Shown here: in pieces, positions 14,550-21,894 of the stretch
How positions within the stretch are numbered: position 1 is the stretch's first letter
Layout: every line of letters starts with the position of its first letter
Source: a virus
Strand: one strand, 5' to 3'
DNA length: 31,755 bases
Virus record (IMG/VR): IMGVR_UViG_3300044623_000858
Coordinates: 1-31,755 of that record
Notes under the pieces: model-generated
Database searches by the model: none
What the model saw: only the letters and a program-made list of their open reading frames with translations
Told to the model about the DNA's origin: nothing
Position numbers and translations under genes: made by a program

Positions 14550-15093
14550 CTATTACTATCCAACCCAATTTCAATAAATCTTCTCGTATCTCATCAGTTA
14601 CGCAACCTTCTGGTACAAACTTTTTACCTTGTATATACGATTCTTGCTGTTCTTTAGTAAGGGCACGAAATTCATCATCGTCAAGTATCTTAGCATCTCT
14701 GATACCACTACAGTACCAATCGATGTAATCACCCTTCTCTTGCATATCAGCAATGATGCCACCTGCTGATCGCCAACTACAACTCCAACGTTTCTCAGTT
14801 AATATAGGCCATACATCATTTTTAGTAAAGTCATTGTTACACATAGCGGCATACAAATGTTGAGCATATACTTCATCACCTTTAACTTTGTCAATAATCC
14901 ATTGAGTACTACGTAAGTCATACTCCATATTATCTTTTTGCCATTCTGGATCTACAATGTTGGCTTGAGCCTGTTCTCGCCAAGTTTTAAACATGTCTAA
15001 ATATGCAGGATCAGGTAGTTTCCCTGCCTCTTCTTGTCGTTTGACATAATTTTCCATTTGAAATGTATTTCTATCCGGGCTACTACTTATCAT
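14530..15093 (-). CDS. Conserved phage protein, unknown function
   Basis: A 187-residue soluble, acidic and Trp-rich protein (for example RWSCSWRSAGG near residue 107 and YIDWYCSG near 125), ending in a VTDEIREDLLKLGWIVID segment. I recall similar proteins in T4-like marine phages, without function. The start at 15093 is supported by GAGG about 6 nt upstream; ATG 15057 is an alternative. It overlaps the upstream DUF2452-like gene by 11 nt. Confidence 0.7.
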   Translation of the reverse strand: MISSSPDRNTFQMENYVKRQEEAGKLPDPAYLDMFKTWREQAQANIVDPEWQKDNMEYDLRSTQWIIDKVKGDEVYAQHLYAAMCNNDFTKNDVWPILTEKRWSCSWRSAGGIIADMQEKGDYIDWYCSGIRDAKILDDDEFRALTKEQQESYIQGKKFVPEGCVTDEIREDLLKLGWIVIDGSEEY

Positions 15094-15559
15094 CTTCTAC
15101 CTCTAGCCATGTGTGATCTCCTAGCCATTTAACTCTACAAATATATTCATATTGTTCTGGGGCACGGCCAGACCAATCATTAGGTCCGTGAATACTTAAT
15201 CTAGTAAACTGTTTCAATGTATCAAATAACAACCAATATATGTTACCATTGGCTAACTGAAAATCATATTTAGCGGCATGAACCATATCAGTCAAGTCTA
15301 ACCGATGTTTAATCTGCTCTGCTTGTTTCTGTAATACATTAACTAGTTCCATGATTCTATCATATTCTTGCTTGGCATGCAACCTTGCAACATTAAGCAT
15401 AATGTCTTTATGCTTTTCTACAGGGACTAAATCAAATTTGGGTCCACTAGATTCAGTAGCGTATGGTGTTACATTACGATTGAAGAAATGTATTAATGAT
15501 CCACTACTAGTAGAGTCATAGCTACTAACACCATTAGCTGAATTTGGTTTATCACTCAT
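15083..15559 (-). CDS. DUF2452-like protein
   Basis: A 158-residue protein matching the DUF2452 family pattern as I remember it: TPYATESSGPKFDLVPVEKH near residues 31-50, a central coiled helix (NVARLHAKQEYDRIM then LQKQAEQIKHRLDL), and a C-terminal YWLLFDTLKQFTRLS...GPNDW segment. No catalytic motif is visible and the function is unknown. It follows the hydrolase gene by 6 nt. Confidence 0.72.
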   Translation of the reverse strand: MSDKPNSANGVSSYDSTSSGSLIHFFNRNVTPYATESSGPKFDLVPVEKHKDIMLNVARLHAKQEYDRIMELVNVLQKQAEQIKHRLDLTDMVHAAKYDFQLANGNIYWLLFDTLKQFTRLSIHGPNDWSGRAPEQYEYICRVKWLGDHTWLEVEDDK

Positions 15560-15565
15560 TAGATA

Positions 15566-16159
15566 TTATATGTTATTATCCGATTTAATGACAGTCTTTT
15601 GGGTATTAGTTTGCTTTTTGTGTTTACTATAAAAGATATGATTACCAATCTTTGCTACTTGTTTATAAGGCCACAACGGATCAACAGTTAGGTTATGAAA
15701 AAACAATGCTGATTTGGGTAAAACATCGTTATATGCATCATTAGCCATAACATCATAAGCTACTTGTTGGGCTAGCTTGTATCGTTGACTATTCTTATTT
15801 GGTTCAGCTTTGTCCTCACAAACCCAACTAAACTGACATAGTTTAACTTTGGTAGTTTCATCGTCAACTACTTTTTCTACAATATGTGCCTGGTATATAA
15901 CAGCACAAGGAGTATGAGCAAACCCATGAGCTACTCTATTCATTACCACACGTGCAACTGCCGCTTGTCCCATAATAGATTCGCTACCTGCTTCATAGAA
16001 TATATTCTTTGCCATACACGCAAGTTGTTTTGGATCTACTACTTTAGCAACAACTTCTGTAGTTTTTTCTGGTTCGACATATTTAATAGAGTCATGTGTA
16101 AAATAAGCTCCAAATAATATAATGCAGGCAACTATAGGTTTAATAAAATTTAGTTTCAT
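15566..16159 (-). CDS. SleB-type cell wall hydrolase
   Basis: A 197-residue protein of the Hydrolase_2 (SleB) family, known as spore-cortex and cell-wall lytic enzymes. An N-terminal hydrophobic segment (FIKPIVACIILFGAYF) suggests export or membrane anchoring. The catalytic domain begins CMAKNIFYEAGSES, with the characteristic Glu in YEAGSE, then AVARVVMNRV, CQFSWVC, ALFFHN and IGNHIFY. The likely role is peptidoglycan cleavage during entry or lysis. ATG 16159 is chosen because AAGGA lies 5 nt upstream; the longer in-frame start would overlap the preceding gene. It follows two tail-structural genes. Confidence 0.88.
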   Translation of the reverse strand: MKLNFIKPIVACIILFGAYFTHDSIKYVEPEKTTEVVAKVVDPKQLACMAKNIFYEAGSESIMGQAAVARVVMNRVAHGFAHTPCAVIYQAHIVEKVVDDETTKVKLCQFSWVCEDKAEPNKNSQRYKLAQQVAYDVMANDAYNDVLPKSALFFHNLTVDPLWPYKQVAKIGNHIFYSKHKKQTNTQKTVIKSDNNI

Positions 16160-16167
16160 ATTCATCC

Positions 16168-17931
16168 TTAGATTAAATCCCAGCAATCGCAGTTGCAACG
16201 AATAACCTCATCGATTGCTTCTCCGATAGTGTATGTAGAAGGTAACAAGTTCTTGGACGCATAGATAGCATTCAAGTTTGTTGGTATAAGATTATTATAC
16301 GCTGAACCTGCAAAAGATCCTAATGCTTCGGCATTTCCCGTATCTAACAGAGACACACCAAAGTCAGGATTAGTTACATAATAGTTATTATTATTTGGAT
16401 CATATACACCATATGGATTAGGATTGATTTCATCTCCGGTGTCACAGTTTACTTGTGCTAGTGTTGCCGGTGGAGAGTTAGCAACTGTACCATTGGCTAC
16501 TAACTCTTTATTTTGTACTGGAGTAATAGTGTCATTAATATTATTATCTAACGGTACACCTATTGTATTTAATCTAGCTTGGTTACGTGCTTCACGCATC
16601 ATACCTACAATGCTTTGTCCACCGGGTGTGCATATGTTAGCTATTGCTTCCAAAGTTTGTCCTTGCATATGCGGATCAGTGTTCAATGCAAACTGTGGTA
16701 TAGAATCAGTAAATGCTATTTGTGTTGTGGGGAACTGTGCAAGATCGGGTACAATATCTTCCGGGGCAGGTGGAACGGGTACGGGTAAGCCTGTATCTAA
16801 TGCACGTTGTTCTATAGTAAGTTGTGTTCCAGTATCATTCCAGTTACTGTTCATTTGTTCAGATAATCTTTGTTTAGCAGTTTGTATTGCTAATATCTCT
16901 GCGTTAGCATCGTCAATCAAAGTTTGTACTACTGCATTCATACTAGGCCAGCCTGCTGTACCATATGCCGAATTGCTAGCACCAGTATATGGGTAACTGC
17001 TAACTGTTGTCGGTGGGGCAGATAACTGATATTCAATATTCGGCTTTACTGGAGTTGAACTTGCTTCACCTGTACTATATGTTACCCAAGTTCCCGGAGT
17101 GTTTGCTACAACTAAGTTAATCATTCGACCATAAGTACCCGGCACATTATTAGAGTTAGTGTCTGGGTTAGTAGATAATAGAACACCACCGGAAGGGGCG
17201 ATGCCACTTCCGTAAGGACTTCCGGTTGGGTAATAATAATCTCCACCGGGTGCTGGTGCGCCATTTCTAGTGTACCCACCTCCTGGATTAGTCATAGTAG
17301 TGCCAGTGATTCTGTACTGCCAACTATAAACACCCGGACTTGTTTCGATTGATTGTTCTGCTGTTGTTACTTCAAACATCGCTTGTTGCCAAGTTACAGC
17401 CAAATATAATTGATTGTAGATATCATATAGTTTGGCACTTTCTAATGCACCTATTAATCCTTTAAGGTCAATACCAATATAAGGCAAGCCATTCATACAA
17501 CCAAAGAAGTCACTCATTGTGTATGTGCCATACGGGCCGCTACCTAATGCGATTAATGGTAATGATCCACTTACTAATGTTCTATCTACTGGTACACTTG
17601 AGCCATTTATAGCTAACCCTGCAATCGTTTCTATGCTAGTTACAACTTGTGCAAACTTCTCTATTGGAATAGAACTTATGTTTTTAATCTGTTGCATTGA
17701 TACTGCAAATGCTCCGGCAGCAGTAGCAAAGTCAGGTGGTAATATACCATCTAAATATGAACCAAACCCTACTGGAAACTGTTGTATAACTATATTCTCA
17801 GGAGTAGAACTAATAGACGCATCAGTAACGGTTGATGTACCAAAACTGGGCGGGGAATAGGCTGCACCGATTGAATCAACTGAACTTTCTCTTTCAGATA
17901 CTACTCTAAGATTTTGAGATAATATTGCCAT
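16168..17931 (-). CDS. Phage structural protein, probably baseplate or tail
   Basis: A 587-residue protein, Ser/Thr/Pro/Asn-rich with many prolines and glycines, without transmembrane segments. It ends in an unusual Cys-rich tail (VIRCNCDCWDLI). It is translated directly after the preceding structural gene (TAATG, 1-nt overlap) and upstream of a cell wall hydrolase. Position near the PAAR tip and composition suggest a virion component, probably in the baseplate. No domain is recognised. Confidence 0.65.
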   Translation of the reverse strand: MAILSQNLRVVSERESSVDSIGAAYSPPSFGTSTVTDASISSTPENIVIQQFPVGFGSYLDGILPPDFATAAGAFAVSMQQIKNISSIPIEKFAQVVTSIETIAGLAINGSSVPVDRTLVSGSLPLIALGSGPYGTYTMSDFFGCMNGLPYIGIDLKGLIGALESAKLYDIYNQLYLAVTWQQAMFEVTTAEQSIETSPGVYSWQYRITGTTMTNPGGGYTRNGAPAPGGDYYYPTGSPYGSGIAPSGGVLLSTNPDTNSNNVPGTYGRMINLVVANTPGTWVTYSTGEASSTPVKPNIEYQLSAPPTTVSSYPYTGASNSAYGTAGWPSMNAVVQTLIDDANAEILAIQTAKQRLSEQMNSNWNDTGTQLTIEQRALDTGLPVPVPPAPEDIVPDLAQFPTTQIAFTDSIPQFALNTDPHMQGQTLEAIANICTPGGQSIVGMMREARNQARLNTIGVPLDNNINDTITPVQNKELVANGTVANSPPATLAQVNCDTGDEINPNPYGVYDPNNNNYYVTNPDFGVSLLDTGNAEALGSFAGSAYNNLIPTNLNAIYASKNLLPSTYTIGEAIDEVIRCNCDCWDLI

Positions 17932-19259
17932 TACATTGCTCCTCCACCACCACCACCACTGGCGCCACCGCCACCACCATCTCCACCACCAGAACTACCG
18001 CCATCTCCACCACTATCACCGGCACTTACAATAGAACCTGCAACAATAGCACCATCTACTACTCTTGCTACTAAGTCAATAGGATTGCCTTGCTCATCTG
18101 TCATAGTATATTGATATACTGTAACTTGATTTGCTGTTTGTGTCGCACTAGGTGCTATCACAGGAGTACCTGTTGGTGTTTGTGTACCTATTTGATTAGT
18201 TACTAATGCACTACGTAGGTTACTATTAAGACCACCATTTACATATATAGGATAATATGTTTTACTGTTTGTTGGGCCTTGCGTTGTATTATATACCGGT
18301 ACTGTTAACGTTTGATAACTGTTTGGGAATAACTTTTGTGGGTTTAATAAATCAGCGAGAGATTCTAACCCTCGAACTTTACAGTTTAATGGCACTAGTA
18401 CATCATTAAGACTATCACCCACAATCAGATTGTAGGCTGCATATAATCTTCTTTCTTGTTCTTGCGTAACTGCACTAAAGTTTGTTAATATCTGAGATAA
18501 CTCATCTAGTTGTAGACCTGAAGATAATATTGCTAAACTTACTTCTTTAGTTATTGCATTATACTTTTGCAATGTCTCTAATAGATTAGAAGGTAATCCA
18601 AATGTTGATATCTTTGCTAGATTGATTGCTTTACCACTAGTAATCAAGTCACGACCAAATGTTGATGTTGCTAAACTTATACCAGCAATATCAGCACTAA
18701 TCAAATCATTCATGTTACTATAAGTACCGTCTAAGAAATCTTGCGAGTTCGTCATAGACAATATAGCTTTGTTCGTGTATTCTACAAAACTACTAGCTGC
18801 CATAAAAGCAGATAAGAAATCTTTATATTCTCCGCCAGTAGCATATCCATTATTATAGTTAAACTCATTGTACCCTTGTAGTGCAAATAGTCTTACATAG
18901 CCCCAACGTGTTACTTCATTACTTTTAGTATAGTCGCTTGCCCAGTTAGGATAGCCTGTCCAGTTGAAAGTAGGTGCTTTGCTGTTCCCTAATGCAGGTA
19001 TAGTTGTTGAACCGATTGAGATTAAGTTATTATATGTAACTGTATTAACTTGCCCTCTACCATAAGCATCATTAAATGCATATGTAAGCAAACGCAAACA
19101 AGTATCATTAACTATACTACCAAGATTAGTAGCAGATGTTTCACTGATACTAACTCCAGTAAAGTCAACCATGATAGGGTTTATATTAAACCCTTGATTT
19201 TGTAATAATGAACTTAGTGTGTTAACACCTAGTGGGCTTTGCTTTCCTGTATCGCTCAT
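17931..19259 (-). CDS. Phage structural protein with glycine-rich C-terminus
   Basis: A 442-residue protein, helix-rich in its middle (about 150-300) and ending in a low-complexity GGG/SGG/DGG tail of about 35 residues, terminating in GGAM. It overlaps the PAAR gene by 4 nt (ATGA) and the next structural gene by 1 nt, giving a single translated unit: PAAR - this protein - 587-residue protein. A baseplate or spike-associated role is likely from context. I do not recognise the fold. Confidence 0.65.
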   Translation of the reverse strand: MSDTGKQSPLGVNTLSSLLQNQGFNINPIMVDFTGVSISETSATNLGSIVNDTCLRLLTYAFNDAYGRGQVNTVTYNNLISIGSTTIPALGNSKAPTFNWTGYPNWASDYTKSNEVTRWGYVRLFALQGYNEFNYNNGYATGGEYKDFLSAFMAASSFVEYTNKAILSMTNSQDFLDGTYSNMNDLISADIAGISLATSTFGRDLITSGKAINLAKISTFGLPSNLLETLQKYNAITKEVSLAILSSGLQLDELSQILTNFSAVTQEQERRLYAAYNLIVGDSLNDVLVPLNCKVRGLESLADLLNPQKLFPNSYQTLTVPVYNTTQGPTNSKTYYPIYVNGGLNSNLRSALVTNQIGTQTPTGTPVIAPSATQTANQVTVYQYTMTDEQGNPIDLVARVVDGAIVAGSIVSAGDSGGDGGSSGGGDGGGGGASGGGGGGAM

Positions 19260-19540
19260 GGAACAAATACATCAGGACTACCATCAACGATACTATGACC
19301 GCAACTGTTTCCTGACCCTACTCTAAGTACCGCACTACCTTCAGCAAATACTGTTGGACTAGCACTTGTAGTTGTTGCGGCTTTGTGTGGTGGATGACCT
19401 TTTTTACTCCACGGCGCGTGTGGAGTAATCGTACTAACGTGTAGACCAACTTGGATTCCATTGGCAAAGACAGTACCGGCACCTCTTACGATAGCACCGC
19501 CTTCTTGATTCTTGTCACCTACACGACTTAGTTTTGCCAT
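19256..19540 (-). CDS. PAAR-domain spike tip protein (T4 gp5.4-like)
   Basis: A 94-residue protein, the length of T4 gp5.4 (97). It shows the PAAR pattern: SRVGDKNQEGGAIVRGAGTVFANG at the start, then paired hydrophobic strands, HAPW, GHPPH, and GSGNSCGHSI near the end, whose His and Cys can bind the stabilising metal ion. The family forms the sharpened cone at the tip of the central spike that pierces the outer membrane. It strongly supports a contractile-tailed (myovirus) phage. Start ATG 19540 follows AGGA. Confidence 0.88.
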   Translation of the reverse strand: MAKLSRVGDKNQEGGAIVRGAGTVFANGIQVGLHVSTITPHAPWSKKGHPPHKAATTTSASPTVFAEGSAVLRVGSGNSCGHSIVDGSPDVFVP

Positions 19541-19541
19541 T

Positions 19542-19847
19542 TTATCCTAATACGATTTTCTTATCTGGTACTTTGATACCAGTTGTTGCTTCTAAATACT
19601 TCATTCTAACACTATCGTCAGTTTCTGCATAAAGAGCAATACTACTAGTATTTAGCTTAAAATCACCCTTCGGATTTGCAGTAAATACGCTAGGAATCAT
19701 TTGCATACCCTGCTGTGTAGGTGCAATAGAGACAGGTTCTTCAATAATAATGAAGTCACCACCTGCTTGAATTACTTTTGCTATAAGTTCTTCTCCTGAG
19801 TTAAGTTTAAATGTATATACGGTGTTTGGTTCGATTGCTATTTGCAT
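19542..19847 (-). CDS. LSm-like small phage protein
   Basis: A 101-residue protein opening with VYTFKLNSGEELIAKVIQAGGDFIIIEEPVSI, a strand pattern like the Sm1 motif of Sm/LSm folds; similar proteins are common in T4-like marine phages. It could bind RNA or be a structural factor; there is no direct evidence for either. It follows the glutaredoxin gene by 8 nt and has AAGGA 5 nt before its ATG. It precedes the PAAR gene by 1 nt. Confidence 0.6.
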   Translation of the reverse strand: MQIAIEPNTVYTFKLNSGEELIAKVIQAGGDFIIIEEPVSIAPTQQGMQMIPSVFTANPKGDFKLNTSSIALYAETDDSVRMKYLEATTGIKVPDKKIVLG

Positions 19848-19855
19848 TGTGTTCC

Positions 19856-20080
19856 TTAGGCTGCAAGTTTTTCTTTGAGTTCTGTAAACCCACCCACAAG
19901 TTCATCTTCAATAAAGATTTGTGGTACTGTTCTGGCAGTTGGTACTGCTTCTAATAGTTCTTCTTTTGTGTATCCGTCACCAATCTTCTTTTCTTCGATT
20001 ATGTAACCTTTACTTTTCAATAATGCCTTTGCTTGGTCGCAATAAGGGCAGTGATATTTACTCCAAATAGTTGCTTTCAT
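19856..20080 (-). CDS. Glutaredoxin
   Basis: A 74-residue glutaredoxin with active site CPYC (YHCPYCDQAK, residues 11-14), the cis-Pro segment TVPQIF and the GGFTEL glutathione/C-terminal motif. It is close in length to phage T4 NrdC (87) and E. coli Grx3. ATG 20080 is chosen over ATG 20110 because AAGGAG lies 8 nt before it. It reduces disulfides, here most likely the ribonucleotide reductase large-subunit cysteines, in the same cluster as nrdA and nrdB. Confidence 0.9.
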   Translation of the reverse strand: MKATIWSKYHCPYCDQAKALLKSKGYIIEEKKIGDGYTKEELLEAVPTARTVPQIFIEDELVGGFTELKEKLAA

Positions 20081-20094
20081 TTTTATTCTCCTTT

Positions 20095-20814
20095 TTAATG
20101 TCTTGTCCAATATTTACATTTAGGGAATGTCATTCCTAAACCTTCGTCATACTCTAATATTGTATCTTTAGTAATATTATACTTCTCTATACCTTCTTGT
20201 AGCTTTTCAGGAATCCAATAATCTATTCCTAAGAAATACCAATAATCATTACTATTATTAGTAAACTCATGTATATCATCTGCGTGAAACGCAAACATCA
20301 TACCTGATTGCAGTGGCACGTCTTCGTTGTTTATCTTAATAGAAATGTCCGGTGAACTTTGCTTTGTTGCAGTGTATATATAACGTGTGACACCTACTTG
20401 ATAAGGCAAGGTATCTACATGTGCTGAAATCTTACTACCGGGTGGACAATCCCAAACAATCATTCTACCAAATGGCCCAGTCTCTTTGTTAAACTCTCTA
20501 GCCATTTCAAATAGTTCTAATGACTTAGTGAACAAGGGATTATACTCGTACCCATTCAACGCTAACTGTATTGTACTTTCTTCATACAAAATGTTAAAGT
20601 TTCTATTAACAAAATGCAATCTTACATCATCAAAAACACCTTTAGTAGTATTTTCTGAATTGGCTGTTCTGACCCCTTTATCATCTACTCGCCAATTAAC
20701 TGCGTGATGCCATTCTGGATCAAGCTGTTTAGCTGTTTCGATTTCTGTTGCAATAGTTTCCGCCCATTCAGGAAACTGACATATATTAAATATTGGGGAG
20801 TTCATCATATTCAA
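20095..20814 (-). CDS. 2OG-Fe(II) oxygenase-like protein beside nrdB
   Basis: A 239-residue protein with HVD (His132, Asp134) in KISAHVDTLPY and distal His182 in DDIHEFTNNS, followed by DYWYFLGIDYW, consistent with a DSBH iron enzyme of the aspartyl/prolyl hydroxylase-like group. The Arg normally placed after the distal His is not found at that position, so the cosubstrate may differ. The start overlaps nrdB by about 29 nt; ATGs at 20808 and 20805 are equally possible. It sits between nrdB and glutaredoxin. Its role is unknown. Confidence 0.65.
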   Translation of the reverse strand: MNMMNSPIFNICQFPEWAETIATEIETAKQLDPEWHHAVNWRVDDKGVRTANSENTTKGVFDDVRLHFVNRNFNILYEESTIQLALNGYEYNPLFTKSLELFEMAREFNKETGPFGRMIVWDCPPGSKISAHVDTLPYQVGVTRYIYTATKQSSPDISIKINNEDVPLQSGMMFAFHADDIHEFTNNSNDYWYFLGIDYWIPEKLQEGIEKYNITKDTILEYDEGLGMTFPKCKYWTRH

Positions 20815-21886
20815 TACTATCAGTCATCACACCGATAACATAGTTGGTTGATTCGTTTTCTTGTAATGCTGTTTGTTTCTTACTTGTATCAACGTGTTTG
20901 TTGAACCAAGGAATAGGTGTTGTTTTAGGTGCAGGACTATTATATCTAATACCAATTTCTTTTAATGCAGATACAGCCGTGTAATCAACAAAGTCTTTCA
21001 ACACAGTTGCATTTAATCCAATGACTGGACCCATCTTAAACAAGTAGTCTGCCCATTCTTTTTCCTCACGAATAACATCCAAGTAGAGTTGGTAGACTTC
21101 ACTTTCACACTCAGATTTAACTTGTGCGAAACGACTATCTTCTTTAACTACTTGGTTAATAAGGTAGGCAGTCCAGCCTTTATGGAGAAGTTCATCTTGG
21201 AGAATTAAACTGATAATATTGCCATTACCAATAAAGATTTTGTTCTCAACCATTGCTAACGATGTAGCGAATGATACCATAAAGCGGAATGCTTCCAATG
21301 CGTAACTGGCATGTAATGCCATGTAGATTGCTTTGATGTGTTCTTTCTCGTTCACATCTTGACCTAACTCTTTGCGACAATTAACTTTGTGTAGTTCATC
21401 ATAATAACGACCAACACTACTTGCCATATCTACAATCTCTTTTGTATCATGGATAGTATTGAATACATCTTTAGGTACATTATAGATGTTACGAATGATG
21501 TGACTGTAGCTACGACTATGAATGTTAGTTTCAAAGAAACTCCAGTTGTAAATCAATGCTTCTAGTTCAGGCAATGATACTACTGGAGTAAACACTTGAC
21601 TAGGTGCACGACCTTGTAAACTATCTAGTGCTGTTTGACGTAATAGGTTACTAGTAAAGATATGTTTTACTGCATCACTAGCTTCTTTAAAATCATTGGC
21701 ATCTTTAGTTAGACTAACTTCTTCTGGAACCCAAAAGAAACCACGTGCTGTTGTTTCAAAATCTGCAATCTTTTTATATTTTACTTCTTCAAATCTTTGA
21801 ATGGTTACGGGACCTTCCGGGTCCAAAAACATTTTTCTATTCAAATAATCTGTCTTAGTGTGTAGGTTGTATTGTTGTTTTGACAT
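20786..21886 (-). CDS. nrdB: Ribonucleotide reductase class Ia, beta subunit
   Basis: A 366-residue R2 subunit. Iron ligands: Asp88 (TALDSLQGR), Glu119 and His123 (FFETNIHSRSY), Glu198 (YALEAFRF), Glu232 and His235 (LQDELLHKGW). Tyr127 is in the position of the radical Tyr122 of E. coli. The segment ETNIH has one more residue between Glu and His than E. coli ETIH. The C-terminal DELPNI resembles the R1-docking tail. It generates the tyrosyl radical for reduction of ribonucleoside diphosphates. AAGGA precedes the ATG, and the nrdA stop is 8 nt upstream. Confidence 0.96.
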   Translation of the reverse strand: MSKQQYNLHTKTDYLNRKMFLDPEGPVTIQRFEEVKYKKIADFETTARGFFWVPEEVSLTKDANDFKEASDAVKHIFTSNLLRQTALDSLQGRAPSQVFTPVVSLPELEALIYNWSFFETNIHSRSYSHIIRNIYNVPKDVFNTIHDTKEIVDMASSVGRYYDELHKVNCRKELGQDVNEKEHIKAIYMALHASYALEAFRFMVSFATSLAMVENKIFIGNGNIISLILQDELLHKGWTAYLINQVVKEDSRFAQVKSECESEVYQLYLDVIREEKEWADYLFKMGPVIGLNATVLKDFVDYTAVSALKEIGIRYNSPAPKTTPIPWFNKHVDTSKKQTALQENESTNYVIGVMTDSIEYDELPNI

Positions 21887-21894
21887 TGTTTTCC

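Noticed and set aside
16424-16996. 190-residue plus-strand ORF
   Set aside because: Lies fully inside the 587-residue structural gene on the minus strand; composition is typical of an antisense shadow.
20081-20110. Longer glutaredoxin start at 20110
   Set aside because: A clear AAGGAG precedes ATG 20080; the extension would overlap the upstream oxygenase and is lysine/arginine-rich without family support.
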